DNA of 64,000 bases from a bacterium (GTDB lineage Bacteria > Myxococcota_A > Bradymonadia > Bradymonadales > Bradymonadaceae): NCBI GenBank assembly GCA_030427705.1, contig JAUIBR010000025.1, positions 1 to 64,000 of the forward strand, given 5' to 3'. This document shows, in pieces, positions 9,487 to 17,517 of this stretch. The translations under genes were made by a program, and so were the position numbers. Position 1 is the first letter of the stretch; every line of letters begins with the position of its first letter. Under the pieces are notes generated by a model, which was not told where the DNA came from, made no database searches, and saw nothing but the letters and a program-made list of their open reading frames with translations.

Positions 9487-10947
9487 ATGAAGAAATGGCT
9501 TGTAGCGCTCTTTGTGCTCTCAATGGTCGCTTGCACCACGGTCGACGACACGTCGAACCCGAAGCCTGAAGTCGACCCTGATGCTGAAGTCACTGGCAAA
9601 GCGGACCGTCTGTCGAATCGCTACACCAATATCGTCGGTGAGCTCGAGATTGACGGTATCGTTCGCGGCGATATCGATTACCCAGACTACTTCCATGGCT
9701 ACACGATTGAGCTCGAAGCTGGGCAAGAAATCCAGTTTACGACCTGGGCCGATGAGTTTGGAATCGTACGACTTTACGGTCCGTCGCGTTACACGACCGA
9801 AGATGGCCGCCCGCGTTTCCAGCGTGCACTTGTCCGTGAACTTACGGAGCGAAATGGCGACCGCGAAAACAACGAGTTTGTGTACGAGCCAATTGAATCG
9901 GGCACCTACATGATCCTCTACGGGCCATACTACGCATGGAACTCGAAGTTCGAGATCAGCACTAAATGCCTTGGCGGCTGCCAGGCCGAAGAGCTGACGG
10001 CAGCTGAGCTTGAAGCAAACATTATCGACTACGCTCGCACTGGTAAGAAGGTCTCCGTCACCGGTTATGTCGGTTCTGGCTTGGCCGCTTGCACCAAGCG
10101 TGCATGTGACCTCGCCACGCCATGCTGCAACACCTGTGGCAGCTCCGAGCGCTTGTTCGCGACGGCACCGCACCTAGGTGAAGCTGTCGTTGGACGCGAA
10201 GGCGGAATCGCACTCGAAAAGGACGGCGAGCTCCTCTCGTGCAGCGGTAACGAGTGTAATCTTGCAGAAACCTGCACGGTTGATGCTGGTCAGTACATCA
10301 TCACCGGCGTCGTCAAGAAGGGCGAGTTTGAGTACTACCTCGACATCGAAACGCTCGAGCCCGTGGTCGCATCGCAATGCCAAACCAACGACGACTGCGG
10401 CGCAGACGCTTGGTGCCGACGCACCGATTGGGGCGCAGACGCTCCAATGGAATGCGTTCCATTCGTCGGCGAAGGCGAGTCATGCTCAGGCTTTGCGCCA
10501 CCTCAGTTCGTCAACTCATGCTCACCAGACTTGCAGTGCGTCTTCCGCCCATTCATCGCAGATGCGCCTGGCACCTGCCGGCACAACCTGACAGTGGCAG
10601 ACCTCGAAGCTGACCCTGCAAAATGGGATGGCGTACGTGTGAACGTCGACGGCTACATCAACACGCAAGCACCAATCTGCACGCAGATGGCTTGCGGGCC
10701 TTCAAACCCTTGCTGCAACCGCTGCGGTGCGGGTCAGGTCCTCTCGGACAACCAGCAGCGATTCGGCCAAGGTCTTTCGCTTGAGCAAAACGGCGAGACG
10801 TTTGGTTGTGGCGGAAATGAGTGCACGGTGACCGAAAACTGCACCGTCGACCAGGGCGGCAAGTACCGCGTCATCGGAGTGTTCCGACAGGGACAGTTCG
10901 GCCACACGATTGAGGTCGAAGAGTACTTGAGCCTTGAGCGAATCTAG
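9487..10947 (+). CDS. Lipoprotein with N-terminal PPC-like domain and two Cys-rich repeats
   Basis: 486 residues from ATG 9487 (GGAG 7 bases upstream; the longer frame to 9466 would spoil the signal peptide). A signal peptide ending in 'SMVAC' is followed by a linker with 'TGKAD', then a beta-rich domain of about 120 residues resembling pre-peptidase (PPC) domains. After that come two copies of a ~115-residue Cys-rich module: each starts with a CT...C...PCCN.CG pattern and contains a C.GNEC..-.-.CTV core ('CSGNECNLAETCTVDAG', 'CGGNECTVTENCTVDQG'). The copies flank a third Cys-containing stretch ('CQTNDDCGADAWCRR'). It is likely an outer-membrane lipoprotein stabilised by disulfides. The N-terminal part resembles the lipoprotein at 55673, which also has a sigma54-like promoter. 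The stop overlaps the opposing gene at CTAG. Confidence 0.8.
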   Translation: MKKWLVALFVLSMVACTTVDDTSNPKPEVDPDAEVTGKADRLSNRYTNIVGELEIDGIVRGDIDYPDYFHGYTIELEAGQEIQFTTWADEFGIVRLYGPSRYTTEDGRPRFQRALVRELTERNGDRENNEFVYEPIESGTYMILYGPYYAWNSKFEISTKCLGGCQAEELTAAELEANIIDYARTGKKVSVTGYVGSGLAACTKRACDLATPCCNTCGSSERLFATAPHLGEAVVGREGGIALEKDGELLSCSGNECNLAETCTVDAGQYIITGVVKKGEFEYYLDIETLEPVVASQCQTNDDCGADAWCRRTDWGADAPMECVPFVGEGESCSGFAPPQFVNSCSPDLQCVFRPFIADAPGTCRHNLTVADLEADPAKWDGVRVNVDGYINTQAPICTQMACGPSNPCCNRCGAGQVLSDNQQRFGQGLSLEQNGETFGCGGNECTVTENCTVDQGGKYRVIGVFRQGQFGHTIEVEEYLSLERI

Positions 10948-11270
10948 CGGCGACGCTTCGCGAGCCGTTGTTCGGTAAGCTCAGACCAATCTAGCAATGC
11001 TTGGAGGCGGCGGTTGAGTGATTCGACCTCCGCCTCTAGTTCTCTGACCCGTGCGGTCAGCCGCTCGTTTTCAGTGATGTTGACGATTGGTGGCGATGGA
11101 GAACGACGAATGAAGCTTGCTTCTTCGGGCGCCGGTCGCGCCGTATCCGCCAGCTGATAACGTCGCCCAGCGACTGTATCCACCCCTTCAATTTCACCGT
11201 CTTTCAGACGTCGGTAAAACGTCCGCATGCTGATATCAAGCTCGTCTGCGAGCTCTTGAGCGCGTTGCAT
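10944..11270 (-). CDS. Small HTH DNA-binding protein with C-terminal coiled coil
   Basis: 108 residues. The N-terminal ~42 residues form a helix-turn-helix of the MerR/excisionase (HTH_17) type: 'QELADELDISMRTFYRRLKD' followed by a 'GRRYQL' wing. A Pro-rich linker leads to a leucine-zipper-like coiled coil (about residues 65-100) that should dimerise it. The start is firm: GGAGGT lies 7 bases before the ATG. It has no ligand-binding domain. A perfect 6-bp inverted repeat (11290-11305) lies 20 bases upstream, between this gene and the divergent FKBP gene, a natural autoregulatory operator. Which genes it controls is unknown; the FKBP gene and itself are the obvious candidates. Confidence 0.75.
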   Translation of the reverse strand: MQRAQELADELDISMRTFYRRLKDGEIEGVDTVAGRRYQLADTARPAPEEASFIRRSPSPPIVNITENERLTARVRELEAEVESLNRRLQALLDWSELTEQRLAKRRR

Positions 11271-11289
11271 CGTGACCTCCTGTCAATGC

Positions 11290-11305
11290 CTGCCATCCTT
11301 GGCAG
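11290..11305. promoter_or_regulatory. Palindrome between divergent HTH and FKBP genes (operator candidate)
   Basis: CTGCCA-TCCT-TGGCAG is a perfect 6-bp dyad with a 4-base centre in the 136-bp divergent spacer. It lies 20 bases before the HTH start and 102 bases before the FKBP start. Position and symmetry fit binding by a dimeric HTH protein; no T-tract follows, so it is not an intrinsic terminator. Confidence 0.4.
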
Positions 11306-11406
11306 TTGCAGCCTATGACACCGTGGATCTGGCTGCAAGAAAATCAGGCGTGCAGCGCGTTGCGGGTTGCGGTAGACCGTAGCAAATCCAAATACAGGAG
11401 AAAGCT

Positions 11407-11733
11407 ATGTCAGAACTCATCATTGAAGATATCACGGTCGGCGACGGCGACACCGCAGAGGCTGGACACAACGTCAGCGTGCATTACACCGGCTGGCTCA
11501 CAGACGGGACGAAGTTCGATTCGTCGGTTGACCGCGGACGCCCATTTCAGTTTGAACTCGGCGCAGGTCGCGTCATCAAAGGCTGGGACCAAGGGGTCGC
11601 GGGCATGAAGATTGGTGGAAAGCGCAAGCTGACGATTCCCCCTGAACTTGGCTACGGCTCACGCGGCGCAGGAGCTGTGATTCCTGCCAATGCCACGCTC
11701 GTGTTCGAGGTTGAACTCCTAGGCCTGAGCTAA
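11407..11733 (+). CDS. FKBP-type peptidyl-prolyl cis-trans isomerase
   Basis: 108 residues, the length of a single FKBP domain. Family signatures are clear: '[18 protein letters not shown]', the '[19 protein letters not shown]' loop with the active-site Trp, and 'IPPELGYGS' with the conserved Tyr, ending in '[11 protein letters not shown]'. It accelerates cis-trans isomerisation of Xaa-Pro bonds. There is no signal peptide, so it acts in the cytoplasm. The start is supported by AGGAGA just upstream. The next gene, a lipoprotein, starts four bases after the stop and may be co-transcribed. Confidence 0.95.
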   Translation: MSELIIEDITVGDGDTAEAGHNVSVHYTGWLTDGTKFDSSVDRGRPFQFELGAGRVIKGWDQGVAGMKIGGKRKLTIPPELGYGSRGAGAVIPANATLVFEVELLGLS

Positions 11734-11737
11734 TCAC

Positions 11738-13210
11738 ATGAAACGCCTGGTGCTGCTTACCATCGTCTTGGGCTTGGCTGCGTGCTCGAAGCCCAAAGAG
11801 GCCGCGAAACCGCCAGCTGATGCTGGAACAGCGAAAGCTGACGTGGCGGCTCCGGCGGAGGAGCCCAAGCCCGAAGGTCCGTCTGTGGACGTCGCGGCAA
11901 TCGCCGTTGCGGGTGATTGGGACAAACTCAAGTCGCAAAAGCTTGAGCGATTGAGCACCCGACATGAGCGTTGGGTCTGCGCGATGGGCTACGGCGAGCA
12001 GCTTGTGCCAAACCCCGAAAACTTCGCGGCGGGTAGGGCAAAAGAGAACCGCAGCGCTGAGCTCGTCGCCTGTGGCAAGCCCGTTCTGGAAGGCACCGAG
12101 AAGTCGAACATGGTTGCGGGCGCGAAGTTCATGCTCGCGCCCGACCCAAAGACGACCGCGCAAGAAGCCATTAAGTTCGACAAGACCAACGATTGGCGGC
12201 TGACGCCAATCGCATTGTCCATCAAGGAAGCAGGAAAGGGGCTGACCTTCAAGATGGTTGCCCGAATGGTTGGACGGCGAGTGTCGGTTCCGAATTCGTG
12301 TAACGACCTGCGTCCATCGCCGATGCCGGATACGTATGTAGAAGCCGCACGCGCGATTCGCATACTTGCGGCCGCGCACGACAAAAAGCACAAACCCAAG
12401 ATTCTGGGTGATGAACGCGCGACAGTCGATTCGCTCCACTCCTACCGAGTCGCAGACCGCATGCAGCTGTCCGCGGCATTCCGGCACTATCTGGCAGGTG
12501 ATGTCACCAAGTTCAAAGAAGCCACAAAGGACCAGCCATCCATCACAGACAACTTCCGTACCTGCATGGCGCAGTGGGCGTGGGAACTTGGCGAGAACGA
12601 GCAGGCAAAGGAGTGGGCTGAATGGGTTGTGAAGGAAGGCTACGCACGCGATGTCGCCCACGCCGAAGCCATTTTGGCCTATATCGCGTTGGATGAGGGT
12701 CGCAAGCGCGATACATTGGTCCACGCCGACCGCGCGTTTCAGTTTCGGGCGAAGGCTAGCAAAAATGCTAACCTGGTTAGCTTGGCATTAATCATCCCAA
12801 CCGGAATGGGGCTCTTTCATCAGGACGCGAAGTACGCACGTGAAACGGCTGATAAGGTGGTTCGAAAAGAGGAACTTCCTCTGGGGCCCCTAATCATTTC
12901 GTCCCTTAGTGAGAACCCGCCTAAAATCACGCCCGAAAACATTGCGACCCTGAAGTGGCAGACTCCGGAGCGTGGCTGGGCCCTTCCGGCAGCGATGCTG
13001 ACGGTGGCCAGCATGACCGCACCAGAACAGCGTGAAGCTGTGTTGGATAAGCTCGAGCCGCACAACAACTTGCTTGCTTACTACAAGTCTCGAGAGCTCG
13101 TTGCGAAATGGTACAAGGACGAGGCAGCTCAGAAGGAATGGGCTGAAAGGGCGGCAAGGCTGCGCACACAGCTTAAAGATCTTCAACCCGCGCTAAACTA
13201 CTCTTGGTGA
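11738..13210 (+). CDS. Lipoprotein with helical-repeat-like body, unknown function
   Basis: 490 residues. A short signal peptide ends in 'LGLAAC', followed by an Ala/Pro/Lys-rich linker (to about residue 50). The body is mostly helical and has TPR-like patterns in its second half (for example 'AILAYIALDEGRKRDTLVHADRA'), suggesting a solenoid, but repeats are too weak to name. It follows the FKBP stop by four bases with a poor ribosome site, so expression may depend on read-through of ribosomes from FKBP. Its 3' end overlaps the opposing pseudouridine-synthase gene by 13 bases. No enzymatic motif is visible. Confidence 0.75.
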   Translation: MKRLVLLTIVLGLAACSKPKEAAKPPADAGTAKADVAAPAEEPKPEGPSVDVAAIAVAGDWDKLKSQKLERLSTRHERWVCAMGYGEQLVPNPENFAAGRAKENRSAELVACGKPVLEGTEKSNMVAGAKFMLAPDPKTTAQEAIKFDKTNDWRLTPIALSIKEAGKGLTFKMVARMVGRRVSVPNSCNDLRPSPMPDTYVEAARAIRILAAAHDKKHKPKILGDERATVDSLHSYRVADRMQLSAAFRHYLAGDVTKFKEATKDQPSITDNFRTCMAQWAWELGENEQAKEWAEWVVKEGYARDVAHAEAILAYIALDEGRKRDTLVHADRAFQFRAKASKNANLVSLALIIPTGMGLFHQDAKYARETADKVVRKEELPLGPLIISSLSENPPKITPENIATLKWQTPERGWALPAAMLTVASMTAPEQREAVLDKLEPHNNLLAYYKSRELVAKWYKDEAAQKEWAERAARLRTQLKDLQPALNYSW

Positions 13211-13839
13211 TTGCGAAGATCTCGCAGCGCCTGCAGATGCTCTTCAAGCTCAGGTGGGAGTTCGCTCACGAACTCTCGCCCATCTGGTAGCTCAAGCTTT
13301 GAGCAGTGCAACCACAACCGTTTGGGGAACGCAGGAATCTTGATTCGCTTGCGATTTGGGTAGCGTTCGTCACCTGCGACACCATGTCCGATGGACTGAA
13401 GGTGCCGTCGAATCTGGTGTTTCCGGCCGGTCTCGGGTCGCACGGAAAGCAGGGAACAGGACCCAAACACCTCGAGGCGTTTGTAACGCGTGACCGCTTC
13501 GAGCGCTTTGCCACGGCGCCCATCCTTGAGTTTGCGCCGAATCACGCCCTTCTTGTGAGGGATGCCGTACACAAGCGCGTAGTACGACTTGCTGACCTCA
13601 CAGCTTGCAAACCATTTGGCAATATTTGCACGAACTTCGGCGGATTCTCCCAAAAGCAGGATTCCGCTCGTTTCTTTGTCCAGGCGATGTATGGGGGCAA
13701 TCGTGTCAGGTGCATCAAGCGCATCGATGCACCACGTGGGGAGATCCTCGTCATCACTGCCGGCAGAGTGTGCCAGAAAACCAGAGGGTTTGGTGACGGC
13801 CCACAATCCGTTCTCGCAAGAGAGGAGTTCGGGTTTCAC
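13198..13839 (-). CDS. RluA-family RNA pseudouridine synthase
   Basis: 213 residues with the catalytic motif 'HRLDKETSGILLL' (the Asp attacks the uridine base), 'YYALVYG' and the C-terminal 'ETGRKHQIRRHLQSIGHGV' motif of the RluA group. There is no S4 domain, as in the short RluA/TruC-like forms. It would convert one or a few uridines in rRNA or tRNA to pseudouridine; the target cannot be predicted. The start is GTG 13839, one base after the stop of the small gene at 13841-14098, so the two are translationally linked. The 3' end overlaps the convergent lipoprotein gene by 13 bases. Confidence 0.93.
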   Translation of the reverse strand: MKPELLSCENGLWAVTKPSGFLAHSAGSDDEDLPTWCIDALDAPDTIAPIHRLDKETSGILLLGESAEVRANIAKWFASCEVSKSYYALVYGIPHKKGVIRRKLKDGRRGKALEAVTRYKRLEVFGSCSLLSVRPETGRKHQIRRHLQSIGHGVAGDERYPNRKRIKIPAFPKRLWLHCSKLELPDGREFVSELPPELEEHLQALRDLRNHQE

Positions 13840-13840
13840 G

Positions 13841-14098
13841 TTATTCGAATTCGCGCTCTAAGGCGTAGATTCCGGTCATCAAAATCTGACGGAGGGCGGC
13901 GGCATATTTCAATTGATTCGACGCCCCGTCGGCCTCTTGCATTTTTGGTAGCAGAGCCTCGATTCGGTCCGAAACGTCTTGGGGAACCGGGATCGTGATG
14001 TCCACCATCTCGTTCTTGCTATCCAACTGAGTCTGCAGTTCCTGCATCTCACTCGCGGTAATCTTGCGTGTGCTGAAGACGTCTTCGTCGTCGATCAT
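13841..14098 (-). CDS. Small hypothetical protein upstream of the pseudouridine synthase
   Basis: 85 residues from ATG 14098, with AGGTTGGAA as ribosome site. A longer frame reaching 14560 runs antisense through the divergent gene and is rejected. The protein is acidic and helical: 'EMQELQTQLDSKNEMVDITIPVPQ' is followed by 'DVSDRIEALLPKMQEADG', which looks like a short ribbon-helix-helix or coiled protein. No family is recognised. It lies one base before the GTG of the RluA-type gene and shares its transcript. Confidence 0.65.
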   Translation of the reverse strand: MIDDEDVFSTRKITASEMQELQTQLDSKNEMVDITIPVPQDVSDRIEALLPKMQEADGASNQLKYAAALRQILMTGIYALEREFE

Positions 14099-14225
14099 TT
14101 CCAACCTGCGGTTCGTGAGTTGATTGGCACAGTTTGCACGAAATTTCCGCCGAATCCTAGGGCGTCGGTGATTACAATTAGGGTTGTTGAATGGCGCGAT
14201 GAGCGCAAATGGCCATGGATGCTGT

Positions 14226-15284
14226 ATGAAACGCGGTTTTGTGATTTTTGCATTTCTGATCTTCATGCCGTGGACCGCATTCGCCCAACCGGTTGATACG
14301 GTCACGATCGAAGAGCCCAGCCCACAGACTCGCGCACTAGCCGGGGCTGCGTGGGTGTTTCCGGGCGTGCTTCTGCACGGATCCGGTGCATTTGTGATGG
14401 GGGACACCGAAACTGCCACCGCCTTGGCTATTGGCGGCGGAGCGGGCGTTGGATTGGGCGCAGTTTCTGCTGCCGCGATTTGGTTTTCGGGTGCGTCCGC
14501 CCAAATTTTGGTGCCGGCTATTGGCGCTTCAGTGTTTGCGATGGGGTTGTTTGCCACCACCTTATTGGCTGACCTCTATGCTGTTACCGCCCCCGAGGGC
14601 GGGTTCGGTTCCGCCCCGGACTCACTGGATTGGTTGAATCTGCGGACAGGCGTGACGACGGTCAGCAACCCCGTGTTTGGCCTACAGAATTACGGTCAGT
14701 TCGGGGCTCAATTGAATCTGGACGACTGGCGAGTCGATGCCGTCGCGCTGGTTTCTGGCGAAGGCCAACACCAGGTCGAGACCGAGGCTACGTGGCGCTT
14801 TCTTGGGCGTGCACGAGACGAGCTCAACGGTGACGGTAGCTTTTTGGGGCTGCGCTTAGGCCACCTAAATGACGCGACGGTAGAAGGCACCGCGGCAAAC
14901 GTGTTCCGCTTCGAAGCCGTGTCTCGCGTCGACGGAAAGCGGGTCGGACGCCTCCTGGACGGCAGTTTCTTCGAATTCAGCCTCGGGTACGGATTGGGTT
15001 GGGACACCTACGTCGACGAGGAGGTTCGTGAGTTCAATAGCCTATTATTGGGGCGCTTCGCGTACGGGCTCTACCTGGGCGACGGCGGCGAATTGGCACT
15101 CTTCTACGATCACGACCATGAGTCGTTTGCTGGTGGTCTCAAGCTAGACGGCGTCGCCAGTGGACTGTTTGGCCATGTGGGTTTGAGCGCGCGCATCCCG
15201 GTTTACGATGCGGTCGACCTCTACGGTGAATTCGCGGTCGGGTCAGCGGCAGTAGGTACGCTAGGAGTTAGTTATGGCTGGTAG
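14226..15284 (+). CDS. Exported outer-membrane-like protein, first copy of a duplicated module
   Basis: 352 residues from ATG 14226, which starts directly with a signal peptide ending in 'PWTAFAQ'. After it come small Gly/Ala-rich hydrophobic segments (about residues 35-120), then a beta-strand-rich part with aromatic alternation that looks like an outer-membrane beta domain. The C-terminal third ('ELALFYDHDHESFAGGLKL', later 'GSAAVGTLGVSYG') is clearly related to that of the gene at 16381, so the two are paralogues. The stop overlaps the next start by 11 bases, coupling it to a metallophosphoesterase lipoprotein. Function is unknown; a membrane or surface partner of the phosphoesterase is inference. 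Confidence 0.75.
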   Translation: MKRGFVIFAFLIFMPWTAFAQPVDTVTIEEPSPQTRALAGAAWVFPGVLLHGSGAFVMGDTETATALAIGGGAGVGLGAVSAAAIWFSGASAQILVPAIGASVFAMGLFATTLLADLYAVTAPEGGFGSAPDSLDWLNLRTGVTTVSNPVFGLQNYGQFGAQLNLDDWRVDAVALVSGEGQHQVETEATWRFLGRARDELNGDGSFLGLRLGHLNDATVEGTAANVFRFEAVSRVDGKRVGRLLDGSFFEFSLGYGLGWDTYVDEEVREFNSLLLGRFAYGLYLGDGGELALFYDHDHESFAGGLKLDGVASGLFGHVGLSARIPVYDAVDLYGEFAVGSAAVGTLGVSYGW

Positions 15285-16374
15285 GATTACATTTGTCGCC
15301 TTTTTGGGGGTCGTGCTCATTTCACAGACGTCGTGTTTGAATGTGGGCGAGGAGCGAGCCCGGTTGGATGAGAAGGTCGGCAAGGCCGCTCTGGAAGATG
15401 CCGCGATTCTGACGAGCGACGGACTTGGTCACGTGCGGGCGTTTGAGTTGGGTCGAATCGAGCTGTGGTCCCAAGCACCGACATACACCATCGAGCTGAC
15501 CCCCGGACAAACACGCGCTTGGACGATCGAGCTTCGAAACGTCTTGCCCGAAACCAACCTTGAGGGACCCGCTGGACAGGTGAACTGTACCCCCGGACGC
15601 GCCCCAACCACGCGGATTTGCGATGTTCAGGCTGATGGTCCAGTGAGTTTCGCATTATCGGTTGCGCAGGATGAATCGCAGCCGTTGAAGTTTGCGCTCT
15701 TCGCCGATGTTCAGAAGGCGATTGAAGAGGTGGATGAGCTTTTCGATGCGATGGCGCGTGAAGATGATGTGCGGTTTGCCGTCATGTCTGGCGACCTGAC
15801 GGATACTGGAACGCCAGCGCAGTTGGAGCGTTTCCAAACCAAAATGGAGCTCCTCCCGTACCCCGTCTATGCGACGTTAGGAAACCACGAGCTCGGCTCC
15901 GGCGAAGACAATTTCCACCGTTACTTTGGGCGGGGGAACTACTCGTTTGAGTTTGCCGGACGACGTTTCACCATGCTGGATTCCGCGGGCGCAGCCATCC
16001 CCCAAACGGTTCGCGGATGGCTCAACAACTGGCTGGATGCAGGCGACGGCAAGTTTCACGTTGTCGCGATGCATATCCCGCCGATGGACCCTGTCGGCGG
16101 CCGAAACGGCGGATTCGCGAGCCGTGATGAAGCGCGGGATTTGATAGCGCAGTTCGCAAAGCACGACGTCGATCTCACGCTCTACGGACACGTGCATTCC
16201 TACCATGAGTACGAAAATGCCGGGATTCCTGCATTCATCTCCGGAGGCGGCGGTGCGCAAGGCGAACGGCTGGATGATATCGACAAACATTTCGTGGTTT
16301 TTGAGGTTCCTCCTGCAACCCAAGCCGGTTCGCGGCATCCTCCCTTTGAGTCTTGGGTTGTCCGCGTCGAGTGA
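15274..16374 (+). CDS. Metallophosphoesterase (calcineurin-like) lipoprotein, first copy
   Basis: 366 residues. The signal peptide ends in 'LISQTSC', giving a lipidated Cys. An N-terminal beta domain (about 25-125) precedes a calcineurin-like phosphoesterase domain with motifs in order: 'FADVQ' (D-x-Q in place of the common D-x-H), 'MSGDLTD', 'LGNHELG', 'MHIPPMDP' and 'YGHVHSYHEY'. These are the metal-binding and catalytic residues of the family, which cleaves phosphomonoesters or diesters; the substrate is unknown. The enzyme should face the periplasm or cell surface. TAGGAG upstream supports the start, which lies inside the 3' end of the preceding gene. A paralogue lies at 17514. Confidence 0.9.
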   Translation: MAGRITFVAFLGVVLISQTSCLNVGEERARLDEKVGKAALEDAAILTSDGLGHVRAFELGRIELWSQAPTYTIELTPGQTRAWTIELRNVLPETNLEGPAGQVNCTPGRAPTTRICDVQADGPVSFALSVAQDESQPLKFALFADVQKAIEEVDELFDAMAREDDVRFAVMSGDLTDTGTPAQLERFQTKMELLPYPVYATLGNHELGSGEDNFHRYFGRGNYSFEFAGRRFTMLDSAGAAIPQTVRGWLNNWLDAGDGKFHVVAMHIPPMDPVGGRNGGFASRDEARDLIAQFAKHDVDLTLYGHVHSYHEYENAGIPAFISGGGGAQGERLDDIDKHFVVFEVPPATQAGSRHPPFESWVVRVE

Positions 16375-16380
16375 GGAAGC

Positions 16381-17517
16381 GTGCGCACGGTATTGGTTTC
16401 GGTCTTGGTGACATTTGCGCTCTTGTGCGCACCCACGCTGGGGTTCGCCCAGAGTACGACCAAGCTGGAGTCTGATGTTCCCGTTGTTGAGGCCTCGGCT
16501 GCTGACCCGCTGGCTCACCTGACCGCCGGCGAGCGAGCCGTCTATTCCGGACTTGCCGTTGTTCCCGGCATTGCGGTGCATGGCGCTGGACACTGGTTCG
16601 CGGGCGACCGCTCGACTGGATACAAGCTGCTTGCAATGGAGGGAATTGGTCTGGCGATGATTGGGCTTGGCCTCTTCTCATTGGCGATAACGGGCGCTGC
16701 CTCGCAATTTGTGCTGCCAACCACGCACCTCACCTACACGGGGTTTGGCGTCTTCATCGGATCGTTTGCTGAAGACCTTTATGGCGTCGCGACCCCGGAC
16801 AACGGGACGGGTTCTCCTCAGGTTCAGGCGCCCTGGCTGGAAGCGGCTTTAGGCTACCAATATGCCTACAATCCCAACTTCGATTTCGGCAGCTTCGCTC
16901 ACGTGGGCTTGGATGGCCGCTGGAAGGCCTGGCGTCTGTCCCCGTCGTTGTGGTTGGCCATGGACGACGAAAACGTACGTGTCGAAGCGGACGCCGCCTA
17001 TCGGTTTATCGGTCCTCGTCCAGATCGGACGGCTGAGGACGGCTCGTACCTAGAACTTGAGACTGGTTACGCCTATCACAACTACGGCGAGGAAGAGGGC
17101 TTTGCCGAGCACAGCGTCGATGTGTTGGTAAACACCCGGTACGACTTTCAGCGGCTGTCGGAGTCACTCGCAGGTAGCTTCATGGATTTTGCGTGGGGTA
17201 TTGGCATTCAACGATATGTTCGCGAATTCGGCACGGCGGACTCTACGACGATTACGCTCGGCGGCTTTGCCTGGGGTTTCTATCTGGGACATGGGCCAGA
17301 TGGGTGGGGTGAGTTCGCGCTTGTGTACGACCATCGACACGATGGGTTTGCTGGCGGATTCAAGTTTCCGGGCGTCGGTAGCGGTGTTGCAGGCAGTTTC
17401 GGTGCACGATTGGACCTGCACGTTTGGGACAAGTTTGGAATCCGAGCCACGACCGCCATCGGTTCGGCGAGCGTGTCCACACTCGATGTGGTTTACCAGA
17501 TTGGAGGCTCACGATGA
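16381..17517 (+). CDS. Exported outer-membrane-like protein, second copy of a duplicated module
   Basis: 378 residues starting at GTG 16381 (GAGGAAGC just upstream), with a signal peptide ending in 'LGFAQ'. Layout and sequence follow the protein at 14226: Gly-rich hydrophobic segments early ('GLAVVPGIAVHGAGHWFAG') and a beta-rich C-terminal half with 'FALVYDHRHDGFAGGFKF' and 'GSASVSTLDVVY', closely matching the first copy. It begins six bases after the first phosphoesterase stop, and its own stop overlaps the second phosphoesterase start (ATGA). The gene pair is therefore a tandem duplication of a whole two-gene unit rather than of one gene. The function is unknown. Confidence 0.75.
   Translation: MRTVLVSVLVTFALLCAPTLGFAQSTTKLESDVPVVEASAADPLAHLTAGERAVYSGLAVVPGIAVHGAGHWFAGDRSTGYKLLAMEGIGLAMIGLGLFSLAITGAASQFVLPTTHLTYTGFGVFIGSFAEDLYGVATPDNGTGSPQVQAPWLEAALGYQYAYNPNFDFGSFAHVGLDGRWKAWRLSPSLWLAMDDENVRVEADAAYRFIGPRPDRTAEDGSYLELETGYAYHNYGEEEGFAEHSVDVLVNTRYDFQRLSESLAGSFMDFAWGIGIQRYVREFGTADSTTITLGGFAWGFYLGHGPDGWGEFALVYDHRHDGFAGGFKFPGVGSGVAGSFGARLDLHVWDKFGIRATTAIGSASVSTLDVVYQIGGSR

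Noticed and set aside
14125-14138. TGGCACAGTTTGCA as sigma54 promoter before the gene at 14226
   Set aside because: The GG-GC spacing is two bases too short for sigma54, where spacing is strict.
14099-14560. Upstream extension of the small gene at 13841-14098
   Set aside because: It would run antisense through the signal peptide region of the divergent gene; a good ribosome site exists at 14098.
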